Source: Streptococcus shenyangsis (GTDB lineage: Bacteria; Bacillota; Bacilli; Lactobacillales; Streptococcaceae). Taken from it: a stretch of 64,000 nt of DNA. The notes beneath the pieces were generated by a model that saw nothing but the letters and a program-made list of their open reading frames with translations, ran no database searches and was not told where the DNA came from. Position numbers and translations under genes: made by a program. The stretch spans positions 1 through 64,000 of the forward strand of contig NZ_VFSH01000001.1 of NCBI RefSeq assembly GCF_006385785.1. The letters are read 5' to 3'. Positions 37,116-46,668 of the stretch are shown piece by piece; within the stretch, counting starts at the first letter, position 1, and each line of letters begins with the position of its first letter.

Positions 37116-38874
37116 GTTCCAATTCCTCCTTCGATAATTGTGAATAGGCAATTTCTTGGTAAACTTCGTTGGTAGCTAGAAGTTCCTTGTGGGTGCCTTG
37201 CCCCACGACTTTTCCTTGATCCAAGACCAAAATCAAATCTGCATCCATAATCGTTGAAATACGCTGTGCGACGATAAGCTTGGTCATAGATTTTGTTTTC
37301 TCTGCTAGCTCTTGGCGTAGGACACGGTCTGTCTTGTAGTCCAAGGCTGAAAAGGAGTCATCAAAGATGAGGATTTCTGGCTTCCGAGCCAAGGCACGCG
37401 CAATGGCCAGACGCTGTCTTTGACCACCTGAGAAGTTGGTTCCTCCTTGGGCTACTTCTGACTCCAAGCCAGCTTCCTTATCCTCGATAAAGTTCTTAGA
37501 CTGGGCCAATTCTAAGGCTTGCCACATAGCTTGTTCACTAAGCGGTGTTTCTTGACTCTGTCCAAAGTCTAGATTGCCCTTGACATCACCTGAAAAGAGT
37601 ACAGCTTTTTGTGGTATATAACCGACCTTATTGCGCAAATCTTCCAAACCGTAGTCTTGAACATTAACTCCGTTCACTAGAATTTCTCCTGCTGATACGT
37701 CATAGAAACGTGGAATCAGATTGACCAGAGTTGATTTACCAGAACCTGTTGACCCAATAAAGGCCACTGTTTGACCAGCGTCTGCTCTAAAACTAACATT
37801 CTCAATAACCGCCTCCGAATTTGCAGCATAGCGGAAGGTCACATCCTTAAACTCGACCTGACCTTTGAGATTTTCATCAGCCAGCTGCGCTTGAGCAGGA
37901 TTTTGGATAGAGGAATGCAAATCTAAAACTTGATTGATCCGCTTGGCAGAAACCATGGTTCGAGGAAGAACGATGAAGAGTGCTCCCATGAGAAGGAAGC
38001 CCATGACAACCTGCATGGCATAAGACATGAAAACAATCATGTCACTAAAGAGAGGCAGACGCACTATCGGAGCAGCGTCGTTAATCACATAGGCCCCAAT
38101 CCAGTAAATCGCCACACTCAAACCACTTGAAATCCCCATCATGATAGGGTTCAAAATAGCCATAAGACGGTTGACAAACAAATTCAAGCGTGTCAATTCA
38201 TCATTTGCTGCTGCAAATTTTTCATTTTGGTAATCCTCTGCATTGTAGGCACGAACAACACGAATACCTGTTAAACTTTCACGAGTAATACTGTTCAATT
38301 TATCAGTCAGACTTTGAATCAAGGACTGTTTTGGAAAGGCTAGCGTCATCAAAACAGTCGTCATCAAGACATTGACAATCACTGCCACAAGTACGGCCCA
38401 GAGCCAGTATTCTGAATGACCTAAAATCTTCCCAATAGCCCAGATAGCCATAATCGGACCACGCGTAACCACTTGCAAGCCCATGGTAATCAACATCTGA
38501 ACCTGAGTAATATCATTGGTGGTACGAGTTAGGAGACTGGGAATAGAGAATTTCTTAATCTCTGTCTGTGAGTAGTCTAAAACTCGGTTAAAAATATCAC
38601 TTCTCAGCCTACTAGTATAAGAGGCAGCCACTCTGGACGCAAAAAATCCAACTGCAACTGCGGACAAGAAGGTCAGAAAGGACATTCCCACCATCATACC
38701 TGCTGGCTGCCATAACTCATCCAAGTTGGTTCCCTGAGTTCCAAGCAAATCCGTGATTTTAGAGATATAAGTTGGCACTTCTATCTCTAGATAGACCGAA
38801 AAGCAAGTAAAGAGAATGGCTAGTAAAATCATCCCCCATTCTTTTCCACTAATTCGTTTGGCTAATTTCTTCAT
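37105..38874 (-). CDS. ABC exporter subunit (MDR-type, first half-transporter)
   Basis: A 589-aa half-transporter with six TM segments (about 15-315) and an ATPase with Walker A GSTGSGKST (about 370), signature FSGGQRQRLAIARAL and Walker B ILIFDDSFSALD. The residue after the Walker B aspartate is Asp rather than the catalytic Glu, so this is the degenerate site of a heterodimeric exporter, as in LmrCD/BmrCD/PatAB-like pairs. H-loop is replaced by VAQRISTI. It overlaps marR by 26 bp and is coupled to the other subunit. Confidence 0.93.
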   Translation of the reverse strand: MKKLAKRISGKEWGMILLAILFTCFSVYLEIEVPTYISKITDLLGTQGTNLDELWQPAGMMVGMSFLTFLSAVAVGFFASRVAASYTSRLRSDIFNRVLDYSQTEIKKFSIPSLLTRTTNDITQVQMLITMGLQVVTRGPIMAIWAIGKILGHSEYWLWAVLVAVIVNVLMTTVLMTLAFPKQSLIQSLTDKLNSITRESLTGIRVVRAYNAEDYQNEKFAAANDELTRLNLFVNRLMAILNPIMMGISSGLSVAIYWIGAYVINDAAPIVRLPLFSDMIVFMSYAMQVVMGFLLMGALFIVLPRTMVSAKRINQVLDLHSSIQNPAQAQLADENLKGQVEFKDVTFRYAANSEAVIENVSFRADAGQTVAFIGSTGSGKSTLVNLIPRFYDVSAGEILVNGVNVQDYGLEDLRNKVGYIPQKAVLFSGDVKGNLDFGQSQETPLSEQAMWQALELAQSKNFIEDKEAGLESEVAQGGTNFSGGQRQRLAIARALARKPEILIFDDSFSALDYKTDRVLRQELAEKTKSMTKLIVAQRISTIMDADLILVLDQGKVVGQGTHKELLATNEVYQEIAYSQLSKEELEHGI

Positions 38875-39319
38875 TCTCTCCTCCTATTCCCTTGATATTT
38901 TCCTGTAGTTGACCGAGAACTTTCTCAAAAATCAGTAATTCATCTTCATCAATGTCTTCCATCAACTGCTTGTCTATTCGTTCAAAAAAAGCCTTAACCT
39001 CTTGCATCTGAGAACGTGATTTATCCGTCAAACGAACAAATTTTGCCCGCTTATCGCTAGGACTCGCCTCCAATTCCACCAAACCATTTTGCACCATACG
39101 TTTGACCAGATTACTAGCAACAGACTTGGTAATATTGAGTTCCTGCTCGATATCTTTAATCAAGACCAAGTCTTGGTTTTTCTCACGATTATCCAAAAAA
39201 CGCACAACCTGACCTTGAGGCCCACCCATAAATTCAATACCACAACGTTTGGCTTCCTTTTGCACCATCAGGTGAATCTGATGACCAAAACGCTTAAAGA
39301 CTAACATCGGTTTATCCAT
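38849..39319 (-). CDS. MarR-family transcriptional regulator of the ABC exporter
   Basis: A 156-aa winged-helix protein. The HTH is DLVLIKDIEQELNITKSVASNLVKRMVQNGLVE (about 49-82) and the wing is ASPSDKRAKFVRLTDKS, the classic MarR D-x-R wing. It is the first gene of the operon, overlapping the first exporter gene by 26 bp. Its promoter is flanked by three copies of a palindrome, so it very likely represses itself and the exporter until a ligand is bound. Confidence 0.93.
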   Translation of the reverse strand: MDKPMLVFKRFGHQIHLMVQKEAKRCGIEFMGGPQGQVVRFLDNREKNQDLVLIKDIEQELNITKSVASNLVKRMVQNGLVELEASPSDKRAKFVRLTDKSRSQMQEVKAFFERIDKQLMEDIDEDELLIFEKVLGQLQENIKGIGGENEEISQTN

Positions 39320-39343
39320 ACTAACTCCTTTCTAACTATCACA

Positions 39344-39432
39344 TTTAGTTCTCCTAGGAACTAAACAAGTTTCCATGAGAACTATTTTACCATTTTGAAA
39401 AGAGATGTCAAGAAAAAGTTTCCTAGAGAACT
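39344..39432 (-). promoter_or_regulatory. marR promoter with three operator-like palindromes
   Basis: The promoter on the minus strand is TTGACA (39406-39411), 16 bp, TAAAAT (39384-39389) with extended TGG. Operator copies (plus reading) are AGTTCTCCTAGGAACT (39347-39362, within a 22-bp palindrome with perfect 8-bp arms), AGTTTCCATGAGAACT (39368-39383, abutting the -10) and AGTTTCCTAGAGAACT (39417-39432, upstream of -35). The shared half-site is AGTTYYC. Confidence 0.85.
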
Positions 39433-39442
39433 ATTTTCTTGA

Positions 39443-39478
39443 TTCAAAAAATCCCAAGTGATTTTTTCACTTAGGATC
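39443..39478 (-). terminator. Terminator of yebC
   Basis: Minus strand ATCCTAAGTG / CACTTGGGAT with a 7-nt loop followed by TTTTTTG. Confidence 0.85.
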
Positions 39479-39495
39479 ATATTCTCTAGGTTAAA

Positions 39496-40212
39496 TTAGA
39501 AGCCGTCTACGTTTGTGTAGATTTTTTGTACGTCTTCGTCGTCTTCAAGGACACTGTAAAGTTTTTCAAAGGTTTCAAGGTCATCGCCTGACAATTCCAC
39601 TTCTGACTGAGGAATCATTTCCAATTCAGTAACTTGGAATTCTTCGACACCTGACTCACGGAGGGCAACGATAGCCTTATGAAGGTCAGTTGGCGCTGTG
39701 TAAACCGTGATTGTGCCTTCTTCTGCTTCTACATCGTCCACATCCACATCTGCTTCGAGCAATTGCTCAAAGACTGCATCTGCATCTTCGCCAGCAAATA
39801 CGATAACACCCTTGTTGTCGAAGAGGTAAGAAACCGAACCTGAAGCGCCCATGTTTCCGCCATTTTTACCAAAAGCTGCACGGACATTGGCCGCTGTACG
39901 GTTAACGTTTGAAGTCAAAGTATCAACAATCAGCATAGAACCATTTGGTCCAAAACCTTCGTAACGTCCTTCTGTAAAGGTTTCGTCTGTGTTTCCTTTT
40001 GCTTTATCAATTGCTTTATCGATAACGTGTTTTGGCACTTGGGCTTGTTTAGCACGGTCGATAACGAATTTCAAAGCTGAGTTTGATTCTGGATCTGGAT
40101 CACCTTTTTTAGCTGCTACATAGATTTCTACACCAAATTTTGCATATACTTTAGAGTTAGCTCCATCTTTAGCCGTTTTCTTGGCTACGATATTGGCCCA
40201 TTTACGTCCCAT
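39496..40212 (-). CDS. YebC/PmpR-family protein
   Basis: A 238-aa protein of the YebC family ([27 protein letters not shown], with [23 protein letters not shown] in the middle domain). The streptococcal proteins are the shorter-N-terminus type (MGRKWANI). Members act as transcription regulators or as translation factors that help ribosomes through difficult proline stretches; which applies here cannot be told. It lies downstream of dinF but has its own Shine-Dalgarno (AAAGGAG) and terminator. Confidence 0.93.
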   Translation of the reverse strand: MGRKWANIVAKKTAKDGANSKVYAKFGVEIYVAAKKGDPDPESNSALKFVIDRAKQAQVPKHVIDKAIDKAKGNTDETFTEGRYEGFGPNGSMLIVDTLTSNVNRTAANVRAAFGKNGGNMGASGSVSYLFDNKGVIVFAGEDADAVFEQLLEADVDVDDVEAEEGTITVYTAPTDLHKAIVALRESGVEEFQVTELEMIPQSEVELSGDDLETFEKLYSVLEDDEDVQKIYTNVDGF

Positions 40213-40308
40213 TAGGAATCTCCTTTTTTCACATTTTAATCCTTCTTATTATAACACAAGTTTTTTCGATTTTCACTAGAGGAAATAGATTTTATTCAGT
40301 AAATCCAA

Positions 40309-41679
40309 CTAGGATTGCACTTTGGTTACCAAGATTGCCTTGCCTTCTTTTATCAAGGGGTGACGAAACAGTGAGAAGTACAGCTGAATGGTCATGGCAA
40401 CCCAGATTAGGGGTTCGCAAAGGATAACTCCCTTATAGCCCGCCCAAGGAATAATCAAGACCACAAAAGCGATTTTTCCGATTAGTTCAATAAAGCTAGA
40501 AACCAGAGGAAGGACTTTTTGCCCCAAGCCCTGCAAGCAGTTGCGATAAATCAACAAGAGACTCAAAATAGGATAAAAAGCTGAGCTGATTTGCAGGTAG
40601 AGACTTCCATTTTCTATCAAGTAACCATCCGTCGAACTAGCCAAGAAGGAAACCAAGGCTGGACTGGCAAAAAAGAGGAAGATACAAACAAAAACTGCCC
40701 AGGACATACTTAGACGACTGCCGATTCGAAGACCTTGAACAATGCGGTCTGGTCGCTTAGCCCCAAGATTCTGAGAAGCAAAGGTCGTCATAGAAGCAGA
40801 GATAGCGGTCATAGGAAGAAGGGCGAAGGCCATAATGCGTCGCGCAGCTGTTTGAGCACTAATAATCACTGCACCAAAGGTATTAACAGAAGACTGTAAA
40901 ATCACACTGCCGATAGATACAATCGAACTCATCAAGCCCATAGCCAAACCTTGCTCCAAGAGATCCGCGTACAAGGCCTTGTCCCATTTAAAATGTTTCA
41001 GCTGAGGTAGAAGTTCTGGAACACTCTTGCGAATATAGTAAAAACAGAGAACCGCTGATAAGCCTTGCGAAATAATGGTAGCAAGTCCCGCGGATTGAAC
41101 TCCCAGATGCAATTGCGTAATAAAATACAAATCCAAAACCACATTGACCAAGGCAGAAAAAATCAAAAATCCAAGGGCAGCTAGACTGTCCCCAATAGAC
41201 CGCAACAAGCCTGCAAAAAGATTATAAGCAAAGCTGACACCAACACAAGTCACAATCATAGAAATATATTGATAAGATTGAGGAAGGATTTCTGTAGGGG
41301 TATCCAAGTACTGTAAAAGAGGATACAAACCAAGAAAGCCCAGCAGCATAACTACAATACTCAAAAGAGCACCTAAAATCCAGGTGGCTGCTACTGCTTC
41401 CTTTATTTTAGTGAAATTTCGAGCCCCATAATAACGGGCAATGACAATCCCCATCCCATTGCCAACACCAAGAGTAAAACCTACAATCAGGTCAAAGATT
41501 GCTGTTGTCGCCCCTACTGCAGCCAAGGAATCTTGACCAAGAAAACGCCCAACAATCAAGACATCAGCAGTATTATAGAGCTGTTGAAAAATATTTGACA
41601 GTAAGATTGGGAAGGCAAAACTCACAAGCGAGGGAAGAATAGGACCATGTATCAGGTCCACTGTTCGTTTTTTATTCAT
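40309..41679 (-). CDS. dinF: MATE-family efflux transporter DinF
   Basis: A 456-aa protein with twelve TM segments. MATE features include PILLSNIFQQLYNTADVLIVGRFLG (about 23-47) and the matching second-half VNTFGAVIISAQTAARRIMAF. It is the DNA-damage/competence-associated DinF of the cinA-recA-dinF order known in mitis-group streptococci. It exports organic cations or oxidised compounds. A terminator-like hairpin and a BOX lie between it and recA, so its share of competence readthrough is unclear. Confidence 0.9.
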   Translation of the reverse strand: MNKKRTVDLIHGPILPSLVSFAFPILLSNIFQQLYNTADVLIVGRFLGQDSLAAVGATTAIFDLIVGFTLGVGNGMGIVIARYYGARNFTKIKEAVAATWILGALLSIVVMLLGFLGLYPLLQYLDTPTEILPQSYQYISMIVTCVGVSFAYNLFAGLLRSIGDSLAALGFLIFSALVNVVLDLYFITQLHLGVQSAGLATIISQGLSAVLCFYYIRKSVPELLPQLKHFKWDKALYADLLEQGLAMGLMSSIVSIGSVILQSSVNTFGAVIISAQTAARRIMAFALLPMTAISASMTTFASQNLGAKRPDRIVQGLRIGSRLSMSWAVFVCIFLFFASPALVSFLASSTDGYLIENGSLYLQISSAFYPILSLLLIYRNCLQGLGQKVLPLVSSFIELIGKIAFVVLIIPWAGYKGVILCEPLIWVAMTIQLYFSLFRHPLIKEGKAILVTKVQS

Positions 41680-41757
41680 AAGGCTATTATATCAGCTTTC
41701 TAGAGGAGCGACAAGAAACAGCAAACTATAGGCAATCTGAAATATTGAACAAAGAAT

Positions 41758-41788
41758 CGAAAAAGCAGTGGATTCCTCCACTACTTTG
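41758..41788 (-). terminator. Terminator between recA and dinF
   Basis: Minus strand AGTAGTGGA-GGAA-TCCACTGCT followed by TTTTTC. The stem is 9 bp with G-U pairs. Confidence 0.8.
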
Positions 41789-41794
41789 ACAGCT

Positions 41795-41900
41795 TATACT
41801 CAATGAAAATCAAAAAGCAAACTAGGAAGCTAGCCACAGACAGTACTTGAGTACGGCAAGGCGAAGCTGACGTGGTTTGGATTTGATTTTCGAAGAGTAT
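41795..41900 (-). repeat. BOX element (A-C type), minus orientation
   Basis: On the minus strand it starts TAATACTCTTCGAAAATC at the recA stop codon and ends TTTTCATTGAGTATA. boxC has GCTAGCTTCCTAGTTTGCTT. The CTGTCTGTGGC segment differs from the other copies. Confidence 0.95.
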
Positions 41901-43054
41901 TATTCTTCAATTTCGATTTCAAGCTCATCTCCTAGGTCAAGGGTTACTTCTTCATTCACTGAATCTGCTTGAACTACTTCATCTTTTTTGCTTTCAGTAG
42001 CTTCTTCTCCATCAATCAAACCAAATTGAACACGGACTTGATGGTCGATTTCATCAAAGACTTCTGGGTGATCTGCCAAGTATTTCTTAGCATTTTCAGA
42101 ACCTTGCCCGATTTTCTCATCCTTGTAAGAGTACCAAGCTCCTGCTTTTTTGATGATATCCAAATCGCTTGCGATTTTCAAGAGCTCACCAGTCTTAGAA
42201 ATCCCTTCTCCGTACATGATTTCAACGAAGGCTTCCTTAAATGGTGGAGCCACCTTGTTTTTCACGACCTTAATCTTGGTTTCTTTACCGACATTGGTAT
42301 CTTTTTGGTCACCAGTTCCCTTGATTTGTGTGCTTCCACGAACATCCAGACGCACTGATGCGTAGAATTTCAGAGCACGTCCACCAGGAGTTGTTTCTGG
42401 ATTTCCAAACATGACCCCAACTTTTTCACGCAATTGGTTGATAAAGATGGCAATTGTTTTAGTTTTATTAATAGAAGCACCAAGTTTACGCATGGCCTGG
42501 CTCATCATACGAGCCTGCAAACCAACGTGGCTATCACCGATATCTCCATCAATTTCCGCACGAGGTACAAGGGCAGCAACTGAGTCGACTACGACAAGAT
42601 CTACAGCACCTGAGTCAATCAATTTTCCTGCAATCTCAAGACCTTGCTCTCCTGAGTCTGGTTGTGACAAGAGCAATTCGTCAATATTGACACCAAGGGC
42701 CGCAGCATAAGCTGGATCGAGGGCATGTTCCGCATCGATAAAGGCTGCAATACCACCTTCTTTTTGCGCTTGTGCAACTGCATGAAGGGCAACTGTTGTC
42801 TTACCAGATGACTCTGGCCCATAGATTTCAATGATACGTCCCTTAGGATAACCACCTGAACCAAGGGCAATGTCAAGAGCCAAAGAACCTGAGCTCATCA
42901 CTTGCACCTTTTGCTCCGCACGTTCACCCAAACGCATGATTGAACCTTTACCAAAGTCTTTCTCAATCAATTTGAGAGCGTCATTCAAGGCCTTTTCACG
43001 TTCTGCCCCAAATTTTTTTGAAATTTCTTCTAATTTTTTTGGTTTTTTCGCCAT
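41900..43054 (-). CDS. recA: Recombinase RecA
   Basis: A 384-aa RecA. Walker [10 protein letters not shown] (about 80-88), Walker [11 protein letters not shown], the DNA-binding loops ([33 protein letters not shown]) and a long acidic C-tail ([16 protein letters not shown]) are all seen. It drives homologous recombination, repair and, in competent streptococci, integration of transforming DNA. It lies 54 bp after cinA with no terminator between, consistent with the ComX-driven cinA-recA operon. Confidence 0.98.
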   Translation of the reverse strand: MAKKPKKLEEISKKFGAEREKALNDALKLIEKDFGKGSIMRLGERAEQKVQVMSSGSLALDIALGSGGYPKGRIIEIYGPESSGKTTVALHAVAQAQKEGGIAAFIDAEHALDPAYAAALGVNIDELLLSQPDSGEQGLEIAGKLIDSGAVDLVVVDSVAALVPRAEIDGDIGDSHVGLQARMMSQAMRKLGASINKTKTIAIFINQLREKVGVMFGNPETTPGGRALKFYASVRLDVRGSTQIKGTGDQKDTNVGKETKIKVVKNKVAPPFKEAFVEIMYGEGISKTGELLKIASDLDIIKKAGAWYSYKDEKIGQGSENAKKYLADHPEVFDEIDHQVRVQFGLIDGEEATESKKDEVVQADSVNEEVTLDLGDELEIEIEE

Positions 43055-43108
43055 TCTATTCTCCTACATTCTAATGGTCCTCAGACCTATCTACTATTAT
43101 ATCAAAAG

Positions 43109-44365
43109 TTAGTGACTTAATAAAGCCTTGCGAACTAGGTTAAAGGCATGCATAACCGCAATGTGACGTACATCTGCTCGACTTCTGCCTCCAATATTCA
43201 CCTTGATGACCTTAGTTCCATGCTCCTGTGCCAAGCCTACGAAGACTGTTCCAGCTGGGTTTCCTTCGAGGCTATCTGGTCCTGCCACTCCAGTCAAACT
43301 AATGCCAAAATCTGACTGGGTCTTGATTCGCGCCTGCTCAGCCATCTTCTGAGCTGTAAATTCAGACACTACACCATGTTCTTCCAAATCCTTGACAGGA
43401 ATATCCAACATTTTTGATTTTTCCTCCAGGCTATAGGTTACAAAACCACCCTTAAATATACTTGAAGCACCCGAAAAATCAGCTACGCTGGCTTGGAAAA
43501 GCCCTGCCGTCAAACTCTCTGCAGCCGTGATGGTTTTCCCTTGCCTTTTCAGTTCTTCTACCACAATGCTGGCTAAACTAGTTTCTTCCCCATAACCATA
43601 GCAAAGTTCTCGTAAACAAATTCCTTCAAAGGTCTGATAATCCAAGATTTGGTTTTCTAAGATATCCAGCGCTTGATTCGCCTCTTCTTGACTGCTAACC
43701 TTTGTTGACAAGCGCAGTGTTACCTCTCCTGTCTTGGCATAGGGTGCCAAGGTCGGATCGGTTTGATTATCAATTAAATCAGCCAAAATGGTCACCAACT
43801 GACTTTCGCCAATTCCAAAAAAACGAAGAACTCGGGAATACAACTTACTCCCTGTCATCAACTTAGGTAGAAGTTGGTTTAAGACCATGGGTTTCAATTC
43901 ACTTGGTGGACCTGGAAGGACGACGTAAGTCACTCCTTCGGCCTCTAACATCCCCCCCACAGCCAGTCCTGTTTCGTTGGGCATCGGAGTCGCTCCTTCT
44001 ACAAGTTGAGCTTGTCTTTCGTTATTCGATGTTCGGGCATAGTCTGGTCTCTGAGCAAAAAAGACATCCAACTTCTCCTGCGCCTGAGGGTCAAAGACTA
44101 ATTCTTTCCCTAAAAATTTAGCCAGAGTTTGTTTGGTCAAATCGTCCTCAGTTGGCCCTAAACCACCTGTCAAAATCACCAGACTGCTACGTTGACTGGC
44201 AATCTCAAGCAGGGATAAGAGACGGGCTTCATTGTCTCCTACAGCCGTCTGAAAATATACATCTACCCCAATCTCTGCTAATTTCTCCGATAAAAACTGG
44301 GCATTAGTGTTGACAATCTGTCCTGTCAAAATCTCTGTTCCAACAGCAATGATTTCTGCTTTCAT
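43109..44365 (-). CDS. cinA: Competence-induced protein CinA
   Basis: A 418-aa two-domain protein. The N-terminal MoCF-type domain ([40 protein letters not shown] at about 65-79) has COG1058 nucleotide-binding motifs. The C-terminal CinA/PncC domain (about 255-418) has [33 protein letters not shown] and [20 protein letters not shown]. The family has NMN deamidase and ADP-ribose pyrophosphatase members; in streptococci CinA is co-expressed with RecA in competence. A cin-box lies about 18 bp upstream. Confidence 0.97.
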   Translation of the reverse strand: MKAEIIAVGTEILTGQIVNTNAQFLSEKLAEIGVDVYFQTAVGDNEARLLSLLEIASQRSSLVILTGGLGPTEDDLTKQTLAKFLGKELVFDPQAQEKLDVFFAQRPDYARTSNNERQAQLVEGATPMPNETGLAVGGMLEAEGVTYVVLPGPPSELKPMVLNQLLPKLMTGSKLYSRVLRFFGIGESQLVTILADLIDNQTDPTLAPYAKTGEVTLRLSTKVSSQEEANQALDILENQILDYQTFEGICLRELCYGYGEETSLASIVVEELKRQGKTITAAESLTAGLFQASVADFSGASSIFKGGFVTYSLEEKSKMLDIPVKDLEEHGVVSEFTAQKMAEQARIKTQSDFGISLTGVAGPDSLEGNPAGTVFVGLAQEHGTKVIKVNIGGRSRADVRHIAVMHAFNLVRKALLSH

Positions 44366-44382
44366 GTTTCCTCCTACCTATC

Positions 44383-44390
44383 TATTCGTA
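44383..44390 (-). promoter_or_regulatory. cin-box (ComX/SigX promoter) of cinA-recA-dinF
   Basis: Minus strand TACGAATA, an exact match to the streptococcal combox core. It is preceded by a T/A-rich stretch (TTTTTTCAAAAAA) as in other late competence promoters, and is spaced to start transcription just before the cinA Shine-Dalgarno. Confidence 0.92.
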
Positions 44391-44396
44391 TTTTTT

Positions 44397-44426
44397 GAAA
44401 AAATCGCAGGAAATTTCCCACGATTG
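44397..44426 (-). terminator. Terminator of the LCP-protein operon
   Basis: Minus strand AATCGTGGGAAATTTCCTGCGATT hairpin followed by TTTTC. It ends the upstream operon directly in front of the cin-box and so insulates the competence genes. Confidence 0.75.
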
Positions 44427-44455
44427 ATTTTTTTATTTTATTTATAGTAAGAAAG

Positions 44456-45472
44456 TTAATTGTCTTCGTCACCAACGGGTGTTCGTCCAAATAAATCTTC
44501 AAATAAGACAACATTTGTTTCAAGCTGAGTGACTTCTTCTTGTCCCAAAGAACGTCTCAAAAGATTCTGCATTTCCAACATGTGGTTTCTCGTAACAATT
44601 TGATAAGAAACGCCTTGTAGCATCTCCCCTTCACCCTTCAACTGTTGTGTTTCAATGATTTTAAATGAATCTTTGTAGCCCAACAAGCTTGGAATACTTT
44701 TTGCAGATAAATCGATATTAGTCTGCATATTAGTACTTAGGGCTTTTAAGATAGACTGATAGTGACTGATACTATTTAAACTAAGAACTTTTTCAACAAC
44801 TTTTTGAATGACTTCACGCTGACGCTTCTGACGTCCGTAGTCTCCTTCTGGGTCTTGATAACGCATGCGTGAATAAACAAGCGCTTCTTCTCCATTTATT
44901 GTCTGCTCTCCAACACCGATAGAAATGGTGTTAAATTCTTCTTGGTCACTGATAGAGATTGGGAAACCTAGTGTATTATTGACCGTAATACCTCCCACTG
45001 CATCGACTAATTGTTGCAATCCTTGCATATTAACCATAATGTAGCGATCGATATGGATATTCATCATCTTTTGAATTGTTTCTATCGCAAGTTCTGCACC
45101 ACCACCAGCATAGGCAGCGTTTAGCTTCGCTTCTTCAATACTACCATCTTTATGTTGAATTTTAGTCAGGATATCACGTTCCAAACTCATCATCGTCGTT
45201 TTCTTTGTGTGAGGATTGACGGTCAGCAAAATCATACTGTCACTATTTCCAGCCCATTGATCTGTACGCTCTACGTTCCCAGTATCAACCCCCATTAACA
45301 GAATGGTCAAAGGTTCAGTTGCTTCGATAACCTTAGTTTCTTCTCCGATTTTTTTATAGGTTTTTGTCAAAGTCTCTGTACCTTGCTGATAAATAGTATA
45401 AGCAAAAACACCGACACCCAAAACTGTCACAGCTAGAAAAGCTAGCACCATTCCAATAATTTTTTTAACCAT
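44456..45472 (-). CDS. LytR-CpsA-Psr (LCP) family cell wall ligase
   Basis: A 338-aa protein with one N-terminal TM segment (IIGMVLAFLAVTVLGVGVFAYTIYQQ) and an extracellular LCP domain (about 50-270). LCP hallmarks are LLMGVDTGNVERTDQWAGNSDSMILLTVNP, MMSLERDILTKI and the Arg/Asp-rich EALVYSRMRYQDPEGDYGRQKRQREVIQ. LCP enzymes transfer teichoic acids or capsule from lipid carriers to peptidoglycan. It follows the GNAT and tsaE genes, spaced 7 bp from the GNAT. Confidence 0.93.
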   Translation of the reverse strand: MVKKIIGMVLAFLAVTVLGVGVFAYTIYQQGTETLTKTYKKIGEETKVIEATEPLTILLMGVDTGNVERTDQWAGNSDSMILLTVNPHTKKTTMMSLERDILTKIQHKDGSIEEAKLNAAYAGGGAELAIETIQKMMNIHIDRYIMVNMQGLQQLVDAVGGITVNNTLGFPISISDQEEFNTISIGVGEQTINGEEALVYSRMRYQDPEGDYGRQKRQREVIQKVVEKVLSLNSISHYQSILKALSTNMQTNIDLSAKSIPSLLGYKDSFKIIETQQLKGEGEMLQGVSYQIVTRNHMLEMQNLLRRSLGQEEVTQLETNVVLFEDLFGRTPVGDEDN

Positions 45473-45479
45473 ATTTCTA

Positions 45480-45998
45480 CTAATCTATCAGTTTACCCAT
45501 CAAGTAAACATCGATAAATTTCCCTTCTTCTATATATGCTCCACGCTCTTGGCGACCTTCAATTACAAAGCCATGCTTTTGATAAAGATGAACTGCTGCT
45601 TGATTACGAGTTTGGACAGTCAGTTGGAGACGACACAGAATGCCACTTGCTTGTGCCCACTCTATCGCTTCTTCTAGCAACAAACTTCCCAAACCATTAT
45701 TCCAATATTTCTTACCAATCACAATAAAAAGGTCTCCAATATGACGAACTCTCTTACGTTGATCAGCTGTGATATTTACAAGGCCAGCAATTTTATCATT
45801 CAGTAAGGCAAGTAAAGTGATTTGATTTTCTGAGTGAGCCTGTTTATCCAAAAACAACTCCATCTCAGTGTCTGTCAATAGAATACCTTCCCCGTCCAGA
45901 CTGGTAAAATCTGTCTCCAAACTTACACGATTTAAAAAGGCCACTAATTCAGCCGCATCATTAGGCTCTGCTTCCCTAATGAGCAATTCATACTCCAT
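45480..45998 (-). CDS. GNAT-family N-acetyltransferase
   Basis: A 172-aa GNAT. LFIVIGKKYWNNGLGSLLLEEAIEWAQASGI (about 90-120) is the acetyl-CoA site and RNQAAVHLYQKHGFVIEGRQERGAYI the C-terminal motif. It overlaps tsaE by 11 bp. The substrate is unknown; its position between tsaE and an LCP gene is conserved in related streptococci as far as I know but does not define it. Confidence 0.85.
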   Translation of the reverse strand: MEYELLIREAEPNDAAELVAFLNRVSLETDFTSLDGEGILLTDTEMELFLDKQAHSENQITLLALLNDKIAGLVNITADQRKRVRHIGDLFIVIGKKYWNNGLGSLLLEEAIEWAQASGILCRLQLTVQTRNQAAVHLYQKHGFVIEGRQERGAYIEEGKFIDVYLMGKLID

Positions 45999-46431
45999 GT
46001 TGAAGCTCCTCTAAGAGTTTTTCTGCGCGCAAACCCTTTGCTTGGAAATGTAATCTGCGACCGTCTTCTTCTTTTAGAATTTCCAATTCTAAATAAGTAT
46101 CTGGTAAGGCATCACCTAAAAGATGGCCCCACTCAATGACAGTCACTCCACCACCAAAGAGAAACTCATCCAAGTCGATAGAATCAGCATCCCCCTCAAT
46201 ACGATAAACATCTAGGTGATAAAGTGGAAGACGACCTTCATACTCTCTTACGATAGTGTAGGTTGGACTCTTAATCATCTGAGTAATCTGTAACCCTTTA
46301 GCAAGACCTTTTGTGAAAGTCGTTTTACCTGCGCCCAGTTCTCCAGTCAGAATTAAAACATCATTCTTTTCTAATAGATGACCCAAACGCTCCCCTAAGG
46401 CTTGCAGCTCTTCTTCATTTTTTGTGTACAT
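45988..46431 (-). CDS. tsaE: tRNA threonylcarbamoyladenosine biosynthesis ATPase TsaE
   Basis: A 147-aa P-loop ATPase with Walker A GELGAGKTTFTKGLAKGL (about 31-48), SPTYTIVREYEG and a Walker B-like HLDVYRI, then VIEWGHLLGDALPD. It energises the TsaBD-dependent synthesis of t6A37 in tRNAs reading ANN codons. It is the first gene of the tsaE-GNAT-LCP operon. A BOX element begins about 50 bp upstream. Confidence 0.95.
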   Translation of the reverse strand: MYTKNEEELQALGERLGHLLEKNDVLILTGELGAGKTTFTKGLAKGLQITQMIKSPTYTIVREYEGRLPLYHLDVYRIEGDADSIDLDEFLFGGGVTVIEWGHLLGDALPDTYLELEILKEEDGRRLHFQAKGLRAEKLLEELQHGV

Positions 46432-46482
46432 ATTCTTATTATACCAAAAACTTTTCTTTTGTGTCTATTTTCCTGCTAAACT

Positions 46483-46635
46483 TATACTCAATGAAAATCA
46501 AAGAGCAAACTAGGAAGCTAGCCGCAGGCTGCTCAAAACACTATTTTGAGGTTGTGGATAGAACTGACAGAGTCAATATCATATACCTACGGCAAGGCGA
46601 CGCTGACGTAGTTTGAAGAGATTTTCGAAGAGCAT
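46483..46635 (-). repeat. BOX element (A-B-C type), minus orientation
   Basis: The longest copy here (about 153 bp). It has boxC (GCTAGCTTCCTAGTTTGCTC), a boxB segment on the minus strand with the CTCAAAATAGTGTTTTGAG palindrome, then boxA with CGTCAGCGTCGCCTTGCCG and ATGCTCTTCGAAAATCTC. It lies between tsaE and the 206-aa membrane protein gene, both transcribed on the minus strand, so it falls in the tsaE promoter region. Confidence 0.93.
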
Positions 46636-46668
46636 TACCATCATAACACCCATAAAAACAAGCTTTCT

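Noticed and set aside
37105-38874. Inactivating mutation in the first exporter ATPase (Asp instead of Glu after Walker B)
   Set aside because: This is the normal degenerate site of heterodimeric exporters, not gene decay.
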